Assembly (NCBI GenBank): GCA_023634235.1
Contig: JAMKCF010000004.1
Location: 6,613,202-6,677,201, forward strand
DNA from: Pisaster brevispinus
Taxonomy: Eukaryota; Echinodermata; Asteroidea; Forcipulatida; Asteriidae
Length of the DNA stretch: 64,000 nucleotides
Reading direction: 5' to 3'
Shown here: in pieces, positions 13,401 to 28,400 of the stretch
Numbering within the stretch: the stretch's first letter is position 1
Layout: every line of letters starts with the position of its first letter
Translations under genes and position numbers: made by a program
The notes under the pieces: model-generated
Databases searched by the model: none
The model's input: the letters and a program-made list of their open reading frames with translations, nothing else
What the model was told of the DNA's origin: nothing

Positions 13401-16400
13401 TAGTCAACATTTTCCTTTTCCCAGTCCATTGATGATTGCATAATGCACAATGTAAACCATCATGGCCATGTTACTTGATTTTGCATTTTGCATAACATTT
13501 GGTTCAATCTTCACTTTTCTCAGTTCATCAACTTGAATCTACAATCCTATGTATCTATACAAATGTGTGCAGTGTAGAACCATGCACTTTACATTACACA
13601 TTATGTACATGAGGGTATCAAGGCTAGATTGGTGGGGGAAGGGCTTGTACAGCTCAAAGATTTTACTGGACCAGAAGTTTGTACAGTTTCATGTATAAAC
13701 TGATTTTATTTGAACCAAGCACTACTACACAAGATTTATCTCATTTGTTTGTATTATGGGTTTGTATACTTTGATACTTAGAGGTATTTATCAGACTCAA
13801 AGTCAACAATTAAAACACACAAAAATAGTACACATTTACTGGCCAGTACTGAATGTTTTACAGACACTCTTTTAGGGGCCATTCAAAATGTTCAATGTTT
13901 TAAAAATTTCGACTTTTTTTCCAAAGTTTTTTGAGGCCAGCTATGCGTTAGATTTTTCAACCCCCCTAAAAAATATTTTGTTTTACTCCGAAATTAACAG
14001 AATTGCCGCCCGAAAAAAAACTTGCTCCGGGGAAGAAAAAAAAATAGGCTAAATACAAAATTGTGCAGAATTTTTTTTTGTGGAGGACTTTTTTTTCAAA
14101 ATGCAAGAAAAACCTCTCCAGTATACTTCAAACTCACATAAGGTACACAGGAGATGTTGCTGGTTAATGTGGAGGTACGATTGTGTCAGATTATTTCCCC
14201 CAAGAAAATTAATTTCCGGCTAAAATGATGTGCAAGATCCTCCGCTCATGACTTCTACCTGTTGTGTTGAGTCTATGACGTGGGGCGCATTCAACAAATT
14301 TGCTAATCGGATTGGGACAAACTTGTGCGCAATTCGCGTTTTGCGCTCTGCTGAATTGCCGAATTGTCAGCTGAATCTGGTGAAAGAGCAAAAGCGTGCG
14401 CAATCTGCAAATTCGCGCTCTGTTTGTATGCCAGCCCAAGTTGATAATTCTGAAAAACTGCGTGCGATCTGAAGATTGTGCATTATTACATGTATATATT
14501 ATTTTGTTTTCCCTTTTTGGCCCAAAGCGTGAGAAAATGGTTGCGGTGCGTGAAAGCGTGAGACTTGCTTGGTCTGCGGTCGCTACCTCCATGGAAAATC
14601 CCACTCGCATTTGACATGTTTATCGTGGTTGGAAAGTTAAGGATTCCAGTCAACTCGACCACCGCTAGCCAACTCGTTTCCGACCAACTCAATCAGTGTA
14701 CTAACTCGACCGTTGTAACTCGTCTGTTGTCCAACACGTTCGTTGTCCAACTCGACCGCTGCAAGTAAAATAGAAAACTCAACTCGTCCATTGTGCCGAA
14801 TCGCCGTACCCCTAATGGTGTTTCACATAATGGGCCACGCACATGGTGTTTCGCATAATAGTGAGTCACGCTGTACAGTTTATAATGTACTTGTACACAT
14901 TGTAGCTCGGGTCATCACGTGCATATAGGAAAGCTGGTACGCAGGCAAGTCAAACGATCTAGCTTTTTTCCGTTTTGTTTGTTTGTTTTTTTGTTTTTTT
15001 TATTTATGAAAAGTGAATTTCGATTAATAATTATTTGAAAAAGAGGCTTTTGACCCACCCACCCACTAATTCGAAAAAAAAAATCGAAATTTTAAAACAT
15101 TAAAAATTTTGAATGGCCCCTTACCATGTTTACAGACACCACTGTCAGTACCCCGAGTTCACACTAAAGGTAGAGTCATACGTGTATTGGTTTTTGTCAA
15201 TGTAATATTGATTCGTAGGCAGAATTATAAAGAAAGATATAATACAAGTCACATGTGAATGTTTCAGCTGAATACAGTGTCTACTTGCTGAGAAAACAGC
15301 AACAAATTTTCATTGTATTTTCACAAGAATGTAGAATCTACCCAAATTTAGCGAGGTGACAGCTACACATGCGTACCAACCGCATCTCTGGCCGCAGCTT
15401 CCACGAACGCACACCAACCCTCAGAAATAAATCTGAGATGAGTCGTTTCTCAGATTCAAATGTTCCAAACCGTACTACTTCGAAGGGAATCCTTTCTCAA
15501 AATAGTTTATACTATCAAAAGCTGCGGTGCTTCTCAACGAGTAGGTTTTTATGGTCATTAATTTTTGGAGTAGTTACCACTCTATGACCCTACCCTACCT
15601 TCAAGTATGTATGTAGTTTCATCCACTGCTGACCAATATGGACTGTTTCCACCGGACCTCAAGCAACAAAGACTATTCCGAGAGAAATGGCTCTGGGCAA
15701 ATAAAAAGCTTGACGAACACTCCCTTTCAATACAAATCTTACACTTGAGTCTTAACAGTTGATAGCGTCTCTCAAACACGTAAGGAATGCATCCCGATCG
15801 TCTGCTATGCATCTTGGTAGCGATAAGATCACTTTTTTTGCCCCAGAGTAGCAGTCAACTTTCTAGCGTAAATCTGTAGTACATGTCCATTCCATCATGA
15901 GGTTGTACATCGTAATAATTTTCATTATAGTAATTTTGACTGCGTGAGGGCGTGTGCGAACCAAAGTTACGTGATGAGTAAAACAATCTAAGTAAAAAAA
16001 AAAATTGGTATTAAGTATTATTGGTATTTATTGCCCATTGATACAAGAAAACAACATACAGGCAGTCAAAATAACATAAACTGTTATTGTGAAGCAAGGA
16101 AATTCGCCACCGAAAGCGCCCTCATGTGGTCATAAATACGGTCAATTTAAGTTTTTTTAAAATTATGTGCAAAAAAATTATTTTGGTTCCAAAATATTAA
16201 TGTAATCAATAATGGATTTATAGAATGCCTTATGCAAGACTTTAAGTGTTTTACAGTATAAACATATGTAAAGAGGAAGGTAAAATGCAAGAACTTTTCT
16301 TGCTAATTTCCGTACCAGCAGTGGAGGATGAACAGAGTACATTAGTTGAATTGTATTTGGGGGGGGGGGGGGGCGCAACAATGACAACAAGTGAGTATCC

Positions 16401-19400
16401 CCAATCGAGATAGGTTTGGTCTCATCGTTTCGACCAGCCTGCTCTAGTCATCGTCAGGAGTCTCCTCACGCGGTGTTACCACAAACCAAAAACACATTGT
16501 ACCACAAACCGAAAACCCGGATACTACACCATACAATGCCTCCAAACTTACACTACAGTGTGTAGCAATACAATGTATGTCGCATAACTTTAAAACTAAA
16601 GTTAGAAATTGGATAGTTTGGATGAAAAAGTTTTCCCCAAAAAACATCTCTACAGGAGTAATCCCTATTGTTTTTTTATTGTAATGCCTTCCAAGTGTCA
16701 TCTTAGACTTGTGTATGTTTGTTCACGAATTTATGCAAAGGTCATGAAACATGTGAATGCCAGTAATGTGTGCATGCATACAGTACAAGTAATGTACTCT
16801 GGCCAAAAAGAAAGCGAAACTTTAACTGAAAGCGTTTTATGTTTTTGTAGCGGGGTAATTGACTGTCTAATAGGTAATGTCATGAATAAAGAAAAACACA
16901 ACATGTATTATGTTTTCGAAACTGCATGCCGGAATATGCACAAAAGCTATACACTGTATAATCCATAAAACGAAAGTGATTTGTGTCGACTGTTTTTATT
17001 GGGGATTATGTACAAACATGTAGGTTATTTACACGTTTAATGTTCATGTATAAAAATAGATGTTGCAGCTCACACTACACTGCATCCCTGACCCATAAAA
17101 ACCCATAAAAAATATACACTTGATGTGTATTTATAATAACCATGGAGTTTTCAATGGTACAACCTTCCATTGGTGACATTTAATCATCGTAGGCCGTACA
17201 CAAATTGACGGCTACAGTTACGGCTACGACTGTTGCTAAGGTTGTTGCTAAGGACATCCTATACTTCAATGCATGATGAGGCGGAAATCTAGCCGTAGCC
17301 ATAGCCCCTCAATTCAGACATATGTAGCCTAATACTCTTTTTACATACATGTATCATCAGTCAGTGAGGCAGAGGAGCATTGTTTGTTTTTTTCATCCGT
17401 GGGTTTTATTTACAAACACACACATGTATAGCATAAAGGCTTGGGGGTTGGTATAAAATGAACCTGTAATACAACACCTACTGGTGTTTGTAATAAGATC
17501 TTAGAGAAACATTATTAGGGTGTGTCGGTTTCTGTCTTTGGAATGTGAGAATGTCAAGTTTTACATGCAAGAATGTATACATTTTACTACATGTACACTG
17601 CATGCATATGTATACATTCTAGTTCTGTGACTGCAACCATAACACTTTCAAGGAGTGTTCTCTGGGCCTCCGAAAAAAAATTGGGGATCTACATAGTATT
17701 ATGAAATAAAAATGATTGAATGCCTACAAAAGTACAAAGTGAGAAAGTGTACTGACACACACAGACTCACATACAACTCTGTGTTGCAGTCACTCTATGG
17801 ACAGTCCTTTGTTCTGTACACTTAAGGTTAATTCTATTCTTCAACACTGTAAAAACACTGTGTGGACGTGTGTAAGTCCACATAGTGTTTCAAGTCCCTA
17901 CATTATGTGGACCTCTTCTGTTGTCAGGTCCACACTTCGTACGTAGCGTTAGAACGCACAAGAAAAACATTTTTGAAATTCTAACAGCTGCTTTCTTGAC
18001 TTTTGTAAAGTTACAGTACATGTACAGAGCAAGACTGTAACTGCTTTGTCCTTTGGATGGGACATAAAGCTGTTGGTCCCCTGTGTACAAAGCTCACTCC
18101 AAATTTCAATACATTGTACAAGTAAGACATTCATACATTGTCAATACTTTTTTTTTTGTGCTGCAGAAGTGACCCTGGAGCCTAGGGCCTTAGGAACACT
18201 GTTGCCCATGGCCTATGGAACACTGGTGCCCAATGCAATGAAACTGGTGCCCAATGCAATGAAACTGGTGCCCAATGCAATGAAACTGGTGCCTAAGGCT
18301 TACGGAACACTAGGGCCTAATGCCTGGGGCCTACGGTACTGGCAGTTGGGGCCTGTGGAACACTGGTGGCTGTAGGGCATACAGAAGTTGTGCCTATATG
18401 GCATGTCGGGTCTACAGAGCACTGATGACTAGGGCCAACAAAAACCTTGATACTGTAGCTAGGGCCTACAGATTATTTCAGGGGTGAGAGTCAGCTGACA
18501 TAAAGCTCTGAAAATAGGATCCGGTATTTCAACTTTTTGGTCCCTGAAGTCAAAAAGCTTCTGAAAAAGTATCCTCAGCACTAGTAAAAAAAGATCAAAG
18601 ACCATAATTTATTTTTATCTGATGAAAAAGTTACGGACACCATGGCTTGAAAAAAAAGGCTCAGAATTCAGATGAATTTCTCACCCCTGCTAATTGACTC
18701 TTACATGTAATTGACACATAAAAAGAATACAATAATTGATGCACTTTTTCTTTAATGAGGAGCATGAAAAACAACCCGAAATCTTGTCAAGCATATCCTG
18801 GATTGTAATCAACCTTCCATCATATCGGCCTGGGCACACAAGTACCTGACAGGGATATGGGCAGTAAATTACTCTCATTTAGTAAAGTTATCACCCATGT
18901 ACGTATCTGCAGCCAGCCATTACTACCACCTCCCATGCTACCCAGGGCAGAGAAACTCGCATGAGGTAAACCTGAGGACTTCCTGTCAAATCAATTCTTG
19001 ATGGTTATTTTATTGATGATGTCTGACAAAAAGACAAGCAAATTGAAGTAGATCAGTTTTGTTTGATATCCCCCCCCCCCCCATTACAGGGTTCTCTCCA
19101 TTGTTCACAAGTGTGGACCGAAGCACGCTGAATTAAAACAAGGCCCTTAGCATCTAGTGTTTTAATGTGTACTTGATGTTTTTGTATGTTTTAAAAGCTC
19201 TACTGTCCAATCTGGGGCATTTTAAAGGTGCTTTGTTTTATGATTTTCGTGGATCTTAAATCAGATTTTACAAAAAATAACACTATTGTTCCTATTGGCG
19301 TATCATCCAGCCTGCAATTGCTGGATACGCTGCATGTACATGTACATGTACAACTCATCTATTGTACTAATAAAACAACAGCTTTGGGCATAATGTTCAG

Positions 19401-22400
19401 TTTTTTTTTAAGCCCCACCTCCCAAAAAATTACATCTCATTCATAAAAGTACACTAGTCATATGGGAAATTGTAAACTGTGTGTCATTCTTTCCACCTAA
19501 ATATAAAAATAACTTCTGGACAAATTTTAAACCCCTTTGTTCACATCAAAATTTGATAAAAATCAGGACAGTGCAATCTCAATATAATGCAAGATTTTAC
19601 TTGTTTTCTCCATTGAGCTGTAAACAAATCATGCCTGCAAGGAAGTCCGGGCTCTGTGGCTCTTTTTGTAAACATATGATGTCACAGGTCACATGGTCTA
19701 CATGTATTGTGCACATGTAAGGTTTTGATGTCATCTAAAACAAATTTCCACATCGTTTCCAAAATAAAATTGTTTCCATAATTCTTCTAAATAAATAAAA
19801 AAATCTTGGGAAATAATGCAGACGTAATATTTTACAAGGTCATTGATCTTAGAGGGTATAGTAATTATCACTCCCCGACTCATACACATATAATTTAAAA
19901 GGGCACACTGCCTTTAAATCTCTCAAAATGTGGCAGTTTGGAATTACTCCTCATCATTTTAAGAGTTGTTCATGCACTAAAACACACGTACATAATGTTA
20001 TTTGTCAGTAGTGATTAAAAAAACCCATAAATTTGCCTCTTGAAATACAACCAGCGGAACATATGGCTGCCACTTTGTGGAGTCAAAATCTGGTTCGACA
20101 AAATAGCGGACCGATTCTGTAATGAAATTACACAAAAACCACACAATTTCATGGAATATTTAAGTGTGAATCATTATATTCTGCTTGTAAAAAAACCTTC
20201 CAATTCCAACCATTTTTTTTATTATAAACAAATGCTTTGAGCCCAAAGCGCCCAAATCCGAAGGAATGTGTCCCTTTAAGAATAGTGTTTCCAATAAATA
20301 AGGTACATTTTCTTAGTTCCAGTGTTGTCATGGCTGTCTGGGGCCAAATTGATCAAAATGTGCAGTCCAGTTATAGACATGTCAATTGAGTTACCGGAAT
20401 ACACCACGGAGAGTAATTTCATTTCAGGGAAGCCTACATGTACTTGTAGCCTGTGGGAGGAAAACTCTCTCTATTACAATGTACTACAATAGACGACTCC
20501 CCAGAAATCACTAGTGATGTAAACTGTGTTTTGCTGTACTTTCAATTCTCTCTCAGTACACACTGTGTAGCGTGGTTTTGCTATTGTCCATTTGTACAAT
20601 GTATTTCCAGCTGCATGTTCGTATTCATTATGTATATAAATGGCACTAGACATTGCTTCAACAGTACATTTAAATGTACACACTGTAAACAACATTCCTA
20701 TCAGCCAGTGAATTATTTTGTGTGTATAGGCCTACTCATAGCATGATGACAACATCGCTAATTGTTAAAGACCAGTATCCGCACTTTTTCTAACCCACCA
20801 TTTTACATGAAATGACAAAACCTGTGAAAGTTTAGGCTCAGCCGGTCAGTGGAGTCACAAAGAAACAGTGAAAACAAAACCCTTATGTTTTCACTGTTCA
20901 TAGCATCCGGTTTTGGACCAGACGCGATCAAAACTATCTGTTTGACTCATTCCAGCTACAGCCTAGCATTTCAAGCACAAATAGTTCAAGAGAAGTTTTC
21001 CACCCTTTCCACATCTTTATACCAAATAAGTTCTCTGTAAATCTGTGAACACTTATATTTCCACACTCGCTAGTATGCTGTGTACACCCTTCAGCGCAAT
21101 ATGGATGCTTTAGAGACATCATCATGGCGTCACGAGGAGTTGAATTACATGAGTTCAAAGTTAAACATTACACCTGAATACCTAGTGTTTGTTTCTAAAA
21201 CCAAAACATTTTTTTTGTTTTTTATTTATTAGCTATGCACATGTATTTGTGCTCTTTTATTTTGCCCACATGCAAGATTGCCCATCTGAACGCTCGGTGA
21301 AAGCAATTTGCGGAACCACCACGAGCAATTAACAATGAACACTGCGCTGTGGGAAACCAAAGTACTGAAAGGAAATCAACTTGAAATCTGAGCAGCCCTG
21401 CTGCATTTGTCTTCCTCTTTGAAAAGGTGCAGTACAGAGCTCAGAGCTGTAAAGCACAATCACTCCAACAAATCTGTACTTTTCACAGTTCATCAATTAA
21501 AGGTCATTCCCGTTACAAACCTTCTAAAGTACATGTATAGACGTAGAATCTAGGCTCATACTCATACATTAAGAAAGGTTACACTACATTCCGACACTCC
21601 ACTGGTCCGAAACCCCAAGATGTTGTATTTTCCTAATCCTAACCCTAATCCTACACGCAACCCTAACCCTAACCCTAGCATCCCCGTGCATGTACATGTA
21701 GATCAAAGGGGGTTATCGTAGAGTTGTCAGAACATACACATGTAGCGGTGTTGGCACATGGAGAGTTGTCACCCTATGAAACATGTATTGTCTTTCTTAT
21801 TGGATTTGGAGGAGCAAATAAATTCCCATCCTCTTGGTTTCAATTTATAAACACACCAAACCATCAACTTTGTGAAAATTTCATCAAATTCGGCAGATTC
21901 CTGTTTCAACCCAAAACAATCAAAAATGTTTTGTCAGGGTTGTGTGCCAGTCATATCCAGATTATTTTAAATAGACTGCAGCTAAAAATGAGCATAACAT
22001 TGATTTGGGGATTCTTAAAATGCCATTTCCTTGACTCTGAGAGTTTTTCAGACAGAAATATTATCTGTAGGTTTGGAACTGGCCAGAAAACTGTTTTTAA
22101 CTAAGCTTTCAGATTAAAAACTTATAAGATTTGTTTCAATAGATAACTAATTTTGTACTTTGTCTACATGTGTAGTAGGAGTTGTGGACTTGTGGCTTTA
22201 AAATGAGCCAACTGTGGTAAAAACCTAAATATTTTGGTCAGTTTGCACACACAACAAAACATGTCAGCCCTTTTCGAAACAACAGCTTGGGCTTGGACTA
22301 AGCTCTGGCAGATTTAGAAAACTAGTGCTTTCTTAACGGGGCTTCAAACAGGCGGACAGAGGCCAAGCCAGAGGCCAAGCCAGAGGCCAAGCCAGAGGCC

Positions 22401-25400
22401 AAGCCAGAGGCCAAGCCAGAGCCCAAACTGGACCCCAAGCTGGAACCCAAGCCAGAGCCAGAGTCAGAGGCCAAGCCAGACTCTCGGCCGACCCAGAGAT
22501 GAAGCCAAGGTTCTGAGAAGGATTGCTTCATATCTCCAGGAGTGGCTCTTTTTAATGCACACTGCACAATATGCAGGTATGATAACTTTGCCTGTAAACT
22601 GCACACTATGCTTGGCTGGGTCCTTGAGCCAAATCCTATTGCAGTTTTACATCAATTCATACACAGGTGGTGTAGCATACTCAATGTGTTAATATTGACA
22701 GCTGCACTGCACTCGTGCCAAGCCTACCAGAGGAAAAAAAAATGGAATATGAAAAAATAATGCCTAAATTAACCTTGGGCTTATGATTGAGTTAGATCAC
22801 AATACAGAATGGGTTTAGTAACCTCTGCCTAGATTCTCACAGCATTGAGGAATTTAGCCGTTTGAATCCAGAGCGTGGAGTTTATTTGCAGCGGGTCTTT
22901 GTGGCTGAATTGTGTGGAAAAATGCAAGAGGCGGAGAAGGGGGTTGGGGTTTGGTGAAGCGTTTAGGCGATGTTCGCTGCCTGGTGATTGCTTGTCTGTG
23001 AAAGGTCCAAAGGATGTTTCTGTGTGTTGTGAGGTTATGTACAGTAGATCAAACCATCAGGCATGATGTTTGGTCCTTCAAAAAGTACATGTAAGAACAA
23101 TTTATTGAGCACAATGGCTGACCTACATGCTGCTGGTGTAAGCTTTAGAAGACATTTCAGACTATTTAATCACAATCTTTCTGATTTTTTCCAAGGGCAA
23201 AAATATCAGAAATCAGACTAAAGCAGGAAGAATATCATGCCTGAAGGAATAAACCGGAGGAAGAAACCCACAGTTACAAAACCCAGAACATGAACAATTA
23301 ACAAATAGGTTCAACATTATTCTTAGTGTTCTTTACCCATACACCGATGTGTGTTAAAAGAACTTTATACTCAGTACTTTCCCGAGTCCTGTAGAAAAAC
23401 AAAGTCTACAGGTATATTACTCGGGTGGGATTGTGGGAATGTGGGATTCGAACCCACGACCTTTGCCATTACAAAGCAGACACAAAATATAGTATTCTTT
23501 ATGCCCAATGCAAATTTAACATACCCAGCCATAAATGCACTATTACCAATCCCAAATCATTACATGCACATTAATCAGGGGTGAGAGTCATTGCTGACAA
23601 AACATGTCTGAAACTAGGATCCAATTTGTAGAGGTTGGAATGATGGCCTTTCCTCCGTTTGGTAGCCCCTGGAGTTATAGATCCCAATGAGCTTCTAGGA
23701 ACAGTATCCTCAGCGCTAGAGAAGTAGATCAATGAGCCTGGATTTCTTCCTCAGAGGAAATTAACAATACTACTGTTTTCACCAAGCAGACATAGACAAG
23801 TCTGAAAACAGTTGAAGTCTGAAATTTCTCCTTCCTGATTTACATAAGAAATCCAAATACTGTACTATGTATGTATGTAAATGTTTAGTTTACCTGCCAT
23901 TGAATAGTGGTCACACTTGCTCTGTGATCAACAGTGTGCAAGGACACGGACATTTTGCGTTGTGTCATTTTGACGAAAAAAAATAGTCTAGAGCATAGGA
24001 GGTATTATTCATGTAAATGTTAAATGTACACTGTTCCTACATGTGTACATGTACTTGTAAATATGCAAAGTAGTATCAAATTAATAGCAAAGTCCTTCAT
24101 GTGCAGATTAGCAGGAAGGCTTTCCAACCTGTAAAAACAGCAGAGACCTCATCAAGTAGCTGATAAAAACTGCAATTAATTTTGCTGTAAAAATTTACAT
24201 TCTGTGTGTGTGTGTCTGTGCGGGTGGCGGGGTAATACTTGCATTATGCACAAGATCTATAATGTCAAGTGCATATTTTGTGCAGTGTGTCAGCAATGTT
24301 TACATTGATGGCGTCTTCCTTCACCATCCTCCCCGCTCGTATCAATATCCTGACGTCTCCGGAGAACTCCTCGAGAGGGAGGAGGGGCACAGTTGCTTCT
24401 TAGCTGCAGCCTGTCTTCACCTGTAGTCATTTATCATGTTAGGAGTTCACTTTAACTTACTGCAAGTTACATGATGTTAGTCAGAAGGGCGTCTGATTGT
24501 CTTATTGGTTTTGCTTTCAATTTGGACTAAAGGTACAACTGTGTGAAAAAACAAGTAAATTCATCTCTACTGTGCCATTTCTGCCTGTAGCATTTGGACC
24601 CTGACATGCCTGAGTATTCCCAAGATGAGATTTGATGTTCAATGTATGAGAAATCACTTTGCAACTCGCCTCACATTTAACACGCAACAGTGGAAGACTC
24701 ACCAGCCAGCCGATTCATAATGCCTGTGCACCAGTTGTGCACAATTAGCATCCAAGTGTAATACGCTCGGTAAGACGTGACGAGAGGTTTGGAGTAGACA
24801 CTGATCCTCCTGACAATGAAAACGCATTAAGCCACGTCTGCTCCTTCACTGACTTGACCTCCATTCTCACATGTATCGCTGGCTACTAAATTACTAACTG
24901 CATACATGTGTGTACATTGTGCCAACGAGTTTTAAAACCAAGATTTTAAAACTGAAATTCTAGCAATCCAATCCAGATACACATTTATTTCCATTTTTCT
25001 ATTGTTTTTAATTGAAAAATACCATATACCGTATATTACAGAGAAAAAAAAATACACTAAAAAATAAGCAGCAATAAGCAGGAAAAACACCATAAATAGA
25101 GCATGGGCTGTTTTGGTAAGCAGAAGCTTATGTAGAAAACAGCCAAACAAACAAACCAACTACATGTAACTAACTAACTAACTAAACTGTACATTGTAAG
25201 TAACTTTCAGATTTTGACAGTTTCAATCCAAGGTACATTCTACATCTTATTTTGGTTGCAAAGACACTGAATGTCATAGTAACAGAAAACTTGTCTGCTG
25301 ATCTTGTAGACATTGTATTTAAGCAACTTGAGGCTGTTTTTACTTGTTCAGTAACAAACAGTTGAAACCGCTGGGTTTTATAATAAAGACTTATATTTTT

Positions 25401-28400
25401 AAAACAACTTGTTACGTCAGGAGTTTTCAATCCGTCATTCAAACATAGCAGGAGCACCCCACTTTGCTGAAAAAGGTGTACAGTAAATGTACATGCCACA
25501 TTGTGTAGGTTGTAGGTACTGCAAGTGTTGATGCATTGCATGGTTTGGAGAGAACATAGTACAATGTATGTATACCACGTACATGTACATAGTACATGTA
25601 GTTTGACGTTAGTTCAGGGGTCTGTATACAGACCCATTAAAAACTGACATCAGACTTGGCTACTACATGTATCTGCCCATGGTCTACATGTACTATTTTG
25701 GGAGTCAAATTGCATAAAGATAACGTGCACATCTAACCACACGCACATCGCCTAAAGTGCGCACTGCACCATGGGGAACCTCATTCCCAAGGTGCCCAAA
25801 GTGGTACAACCAAGGATTTATCTTAAAGGGTGATGACGTCAGAGCCCAATTTCATAAAACTGTAACAAGCAGAATTTCTTTACTTAGCAAGAAACGAGCG
25901 GGGTACCAGTGGCAACAATTTAAACTTTATGGAATGTTGGCTGGTAAACTGTTTCTGCTGAGCAAGATTGTTCTGTGCTCTTTGTGGCAAGTTGTTGTGC
26001 TTACACTCAGGCTTTATGAAATTGGGCCCAGGTGAACTGGGTCAGTATGTTAGAATCTCTTTCAAGAAGCTTGAAAGAGTATGAGGTTCTGAGGAGAACC
26101 AGGGGGTGAGATAAGTCTCACCAATCCAAACAGTGTTCATCTGCAGGAGAAGAGACGAACACCCGCAGGTCAATTTAGACCAGGCAGCTTTCATCCCAGA
26201 TGAAGCTACGCTCTACAGCACACACTCCAGAGACAGCACACTGGGAAACTTAATTAGGAATCTCCCAGTTGGATGAGCCTTCAACTGCTAACCTAAATGT
26301 ACAGTAATTGAGGGCAATCAAGAAATCTAATTGTAAATCGATGAATATCACAAGGCAGTCTTTTCTTGAACTCGTCTTGGAGAAAGCTCTCTGCTATACG
26401 AACAAATTACTATTTTGGGGGATGAAATCCCAACTTAATTTAACCCAAATCCATCAACTGGTCTCAATTCATTTCCATGGACTTATTACTAAATGACTCT
26501 AACGGATAAGGTTATTCTTACATGTACCAGCAAAATTACTGATAAAAAAATAAATAAAAATACATAAATAGTAAAGTTAAATTAAATTAATGCTCAAGTA
26601 TGCTTAATTTCTTTCCTTTCCCAAATTTGAAAAAGTTCCTCCAAAATAATATCAACCACTCACTTTTTAAGAAAATTAAAAGGTTTGATTTTGTTGAAAA
26701 GTCCAAGGAGAATACGAGTAAGTTATGACAACAATTCTTTTTTTTTTAATAGTATGGAATTTCAATGAAGGCCTGTACATGCTGTTATGTCCTTACATGT
26801 ACACATGTACATGTGTAATGGTAATACCAAAAGAGTGCGGGACAGTAGAACAAAGGAATACAAAAGGGACAATGCTGTCCTCACATTGGAATCCTTTGTA
26901 TTTTTGTGTCCTCACATTTTTTCGTGAGCTAAATCTATGGAGAGTGTTAAGTTAGAGGGACAAAGGAAAGTCCTCACATAGATAGCAATAAATTTATACA
27001 TGTAGCTGTCCCACCCAATACTGTATTATGTACATATATGTACACCACTGTATTGTACTTTTCTAATTGACATTTTTACATTGAACACGTCCTCAGCCAT
27101 TTATTGTGTGACTAAAGATTTACATTCCAGACGTTCACCAGTGTTCACTGTACAAGTACATGTATCAACATTGACATCCAACACATGTTCACAACGCGAA
27201 AGTCAATTTGCATCCTCTAAAACACCCTCCAGCCAAGCTCCAGCAATCATTGTGAGTAACAATGAAATTCCCCTACGGCCACCGCGCAAACAACCACTGC
27301 CCCAAACTAAATTTCTGAAATAAATTTATATTTTTCCCCCGGGGGCGTGCGTCAGTCTTTTCCTCTCGATCGCAGACTGCATGCTGCATTACACTGATAT
27401 TCTCACGGTACAGATCACACAAGCCTTCTTTTTTTTCTTCTCTCCTCCCCTCCGTCTTTTCTCCTGTTGGTTTGTGTAGGAGCGTAATCCCATTCACTCA
27501 TTGTGCTCGGTCCAGCCTTGAGGGTTAGTCAGTGCTGGATCTGCGCAGGCTTTTAATGCCATCTAATGTGCCAAAGAGTACACACCCACAGTTTAGGACA
27601 AGCCCAATTTTCAACAACTCAGTGTGAACACATCACTTGATTCATGTAGCAATAATAACCAGGAATGGAAATGTGGACGCAGCAGTTTCAATAATCATCC
27701 CTATTACTTCGAACGAGATTTCTGCCTTGTTTTCTGGTGTTATCAGTATGGTTTCGACATAAGTATGCCTGGGCTCGATTTCACAAAGCACTAAAGATTC
27801 ATCTTAAGATGAGTTGTCAATAATTAACATACTGATTTGTATTGTGACATCACACTTTGCTTAACAATTAAAATTGATACACTGTTAAAATCAGTCTTAC
27901 AGTGTATCTACTTGCGAAATCGGCCCCTGGAATTTCATCTTTGAGAGGGCAAGGTCATTTTCAATTTGCAGAGGTCACTTCCATTGGAGAATCTGAAAAT
28001 CTCAAGGAAACTTTGAGGAGACACCAAGGCCAAGAACAGGGCAGTAGAGGCCATGGCCTCTGTGGCCTGTGTAATTCAAGGCCACCAAAGTTATACATGT
28101 ACTATGTATGTGATAAAGAAAACTGAAACTGTAGGGCCTACTTTCTCACATTCTCTCTTAACAACAGTGGTCTGCTGGCCAAATGGTTGTCAAAACACGC
28201 CAGTCAAAGTTTGTAAGTTGTCTGGCTTGCTACAAATGTATAGAAAAGCATCCTTAATCAATATAAAATATGGACGAGTGAAAAAGCCGGCGCACTAGTT
28301 CAATGACAAGCAAACTGGTCCCACTGGCTCGTCACTGAAAAAGTTATGGGCAAACCCTGCTTTCATTGCATTAATGAAAACAGCATGTGAATGTTTGATA

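Noticed and set aside
14209..14610. 133-codon minus-strand open frame
   Set aside because: No recognisable domain, both strands are open over the same CpG-richer stretch, and no splice or promoter context was seen.
22322..22606. Ser-Gly-Leu-Ala repeat protein on the minus strand
   Set aside because: It is a translation of the 12-bp minisatellite at 22359-22480; the divisible-by-three unit keeps the frame open.
23440..23465. A functional tRNA gene around the GGTTCGAATCC box (minus strand)
   Set aside because: No cloverleaf can be completed and no A box lies at the right distance; the same layout recurs at 44357, so it is a SINE.
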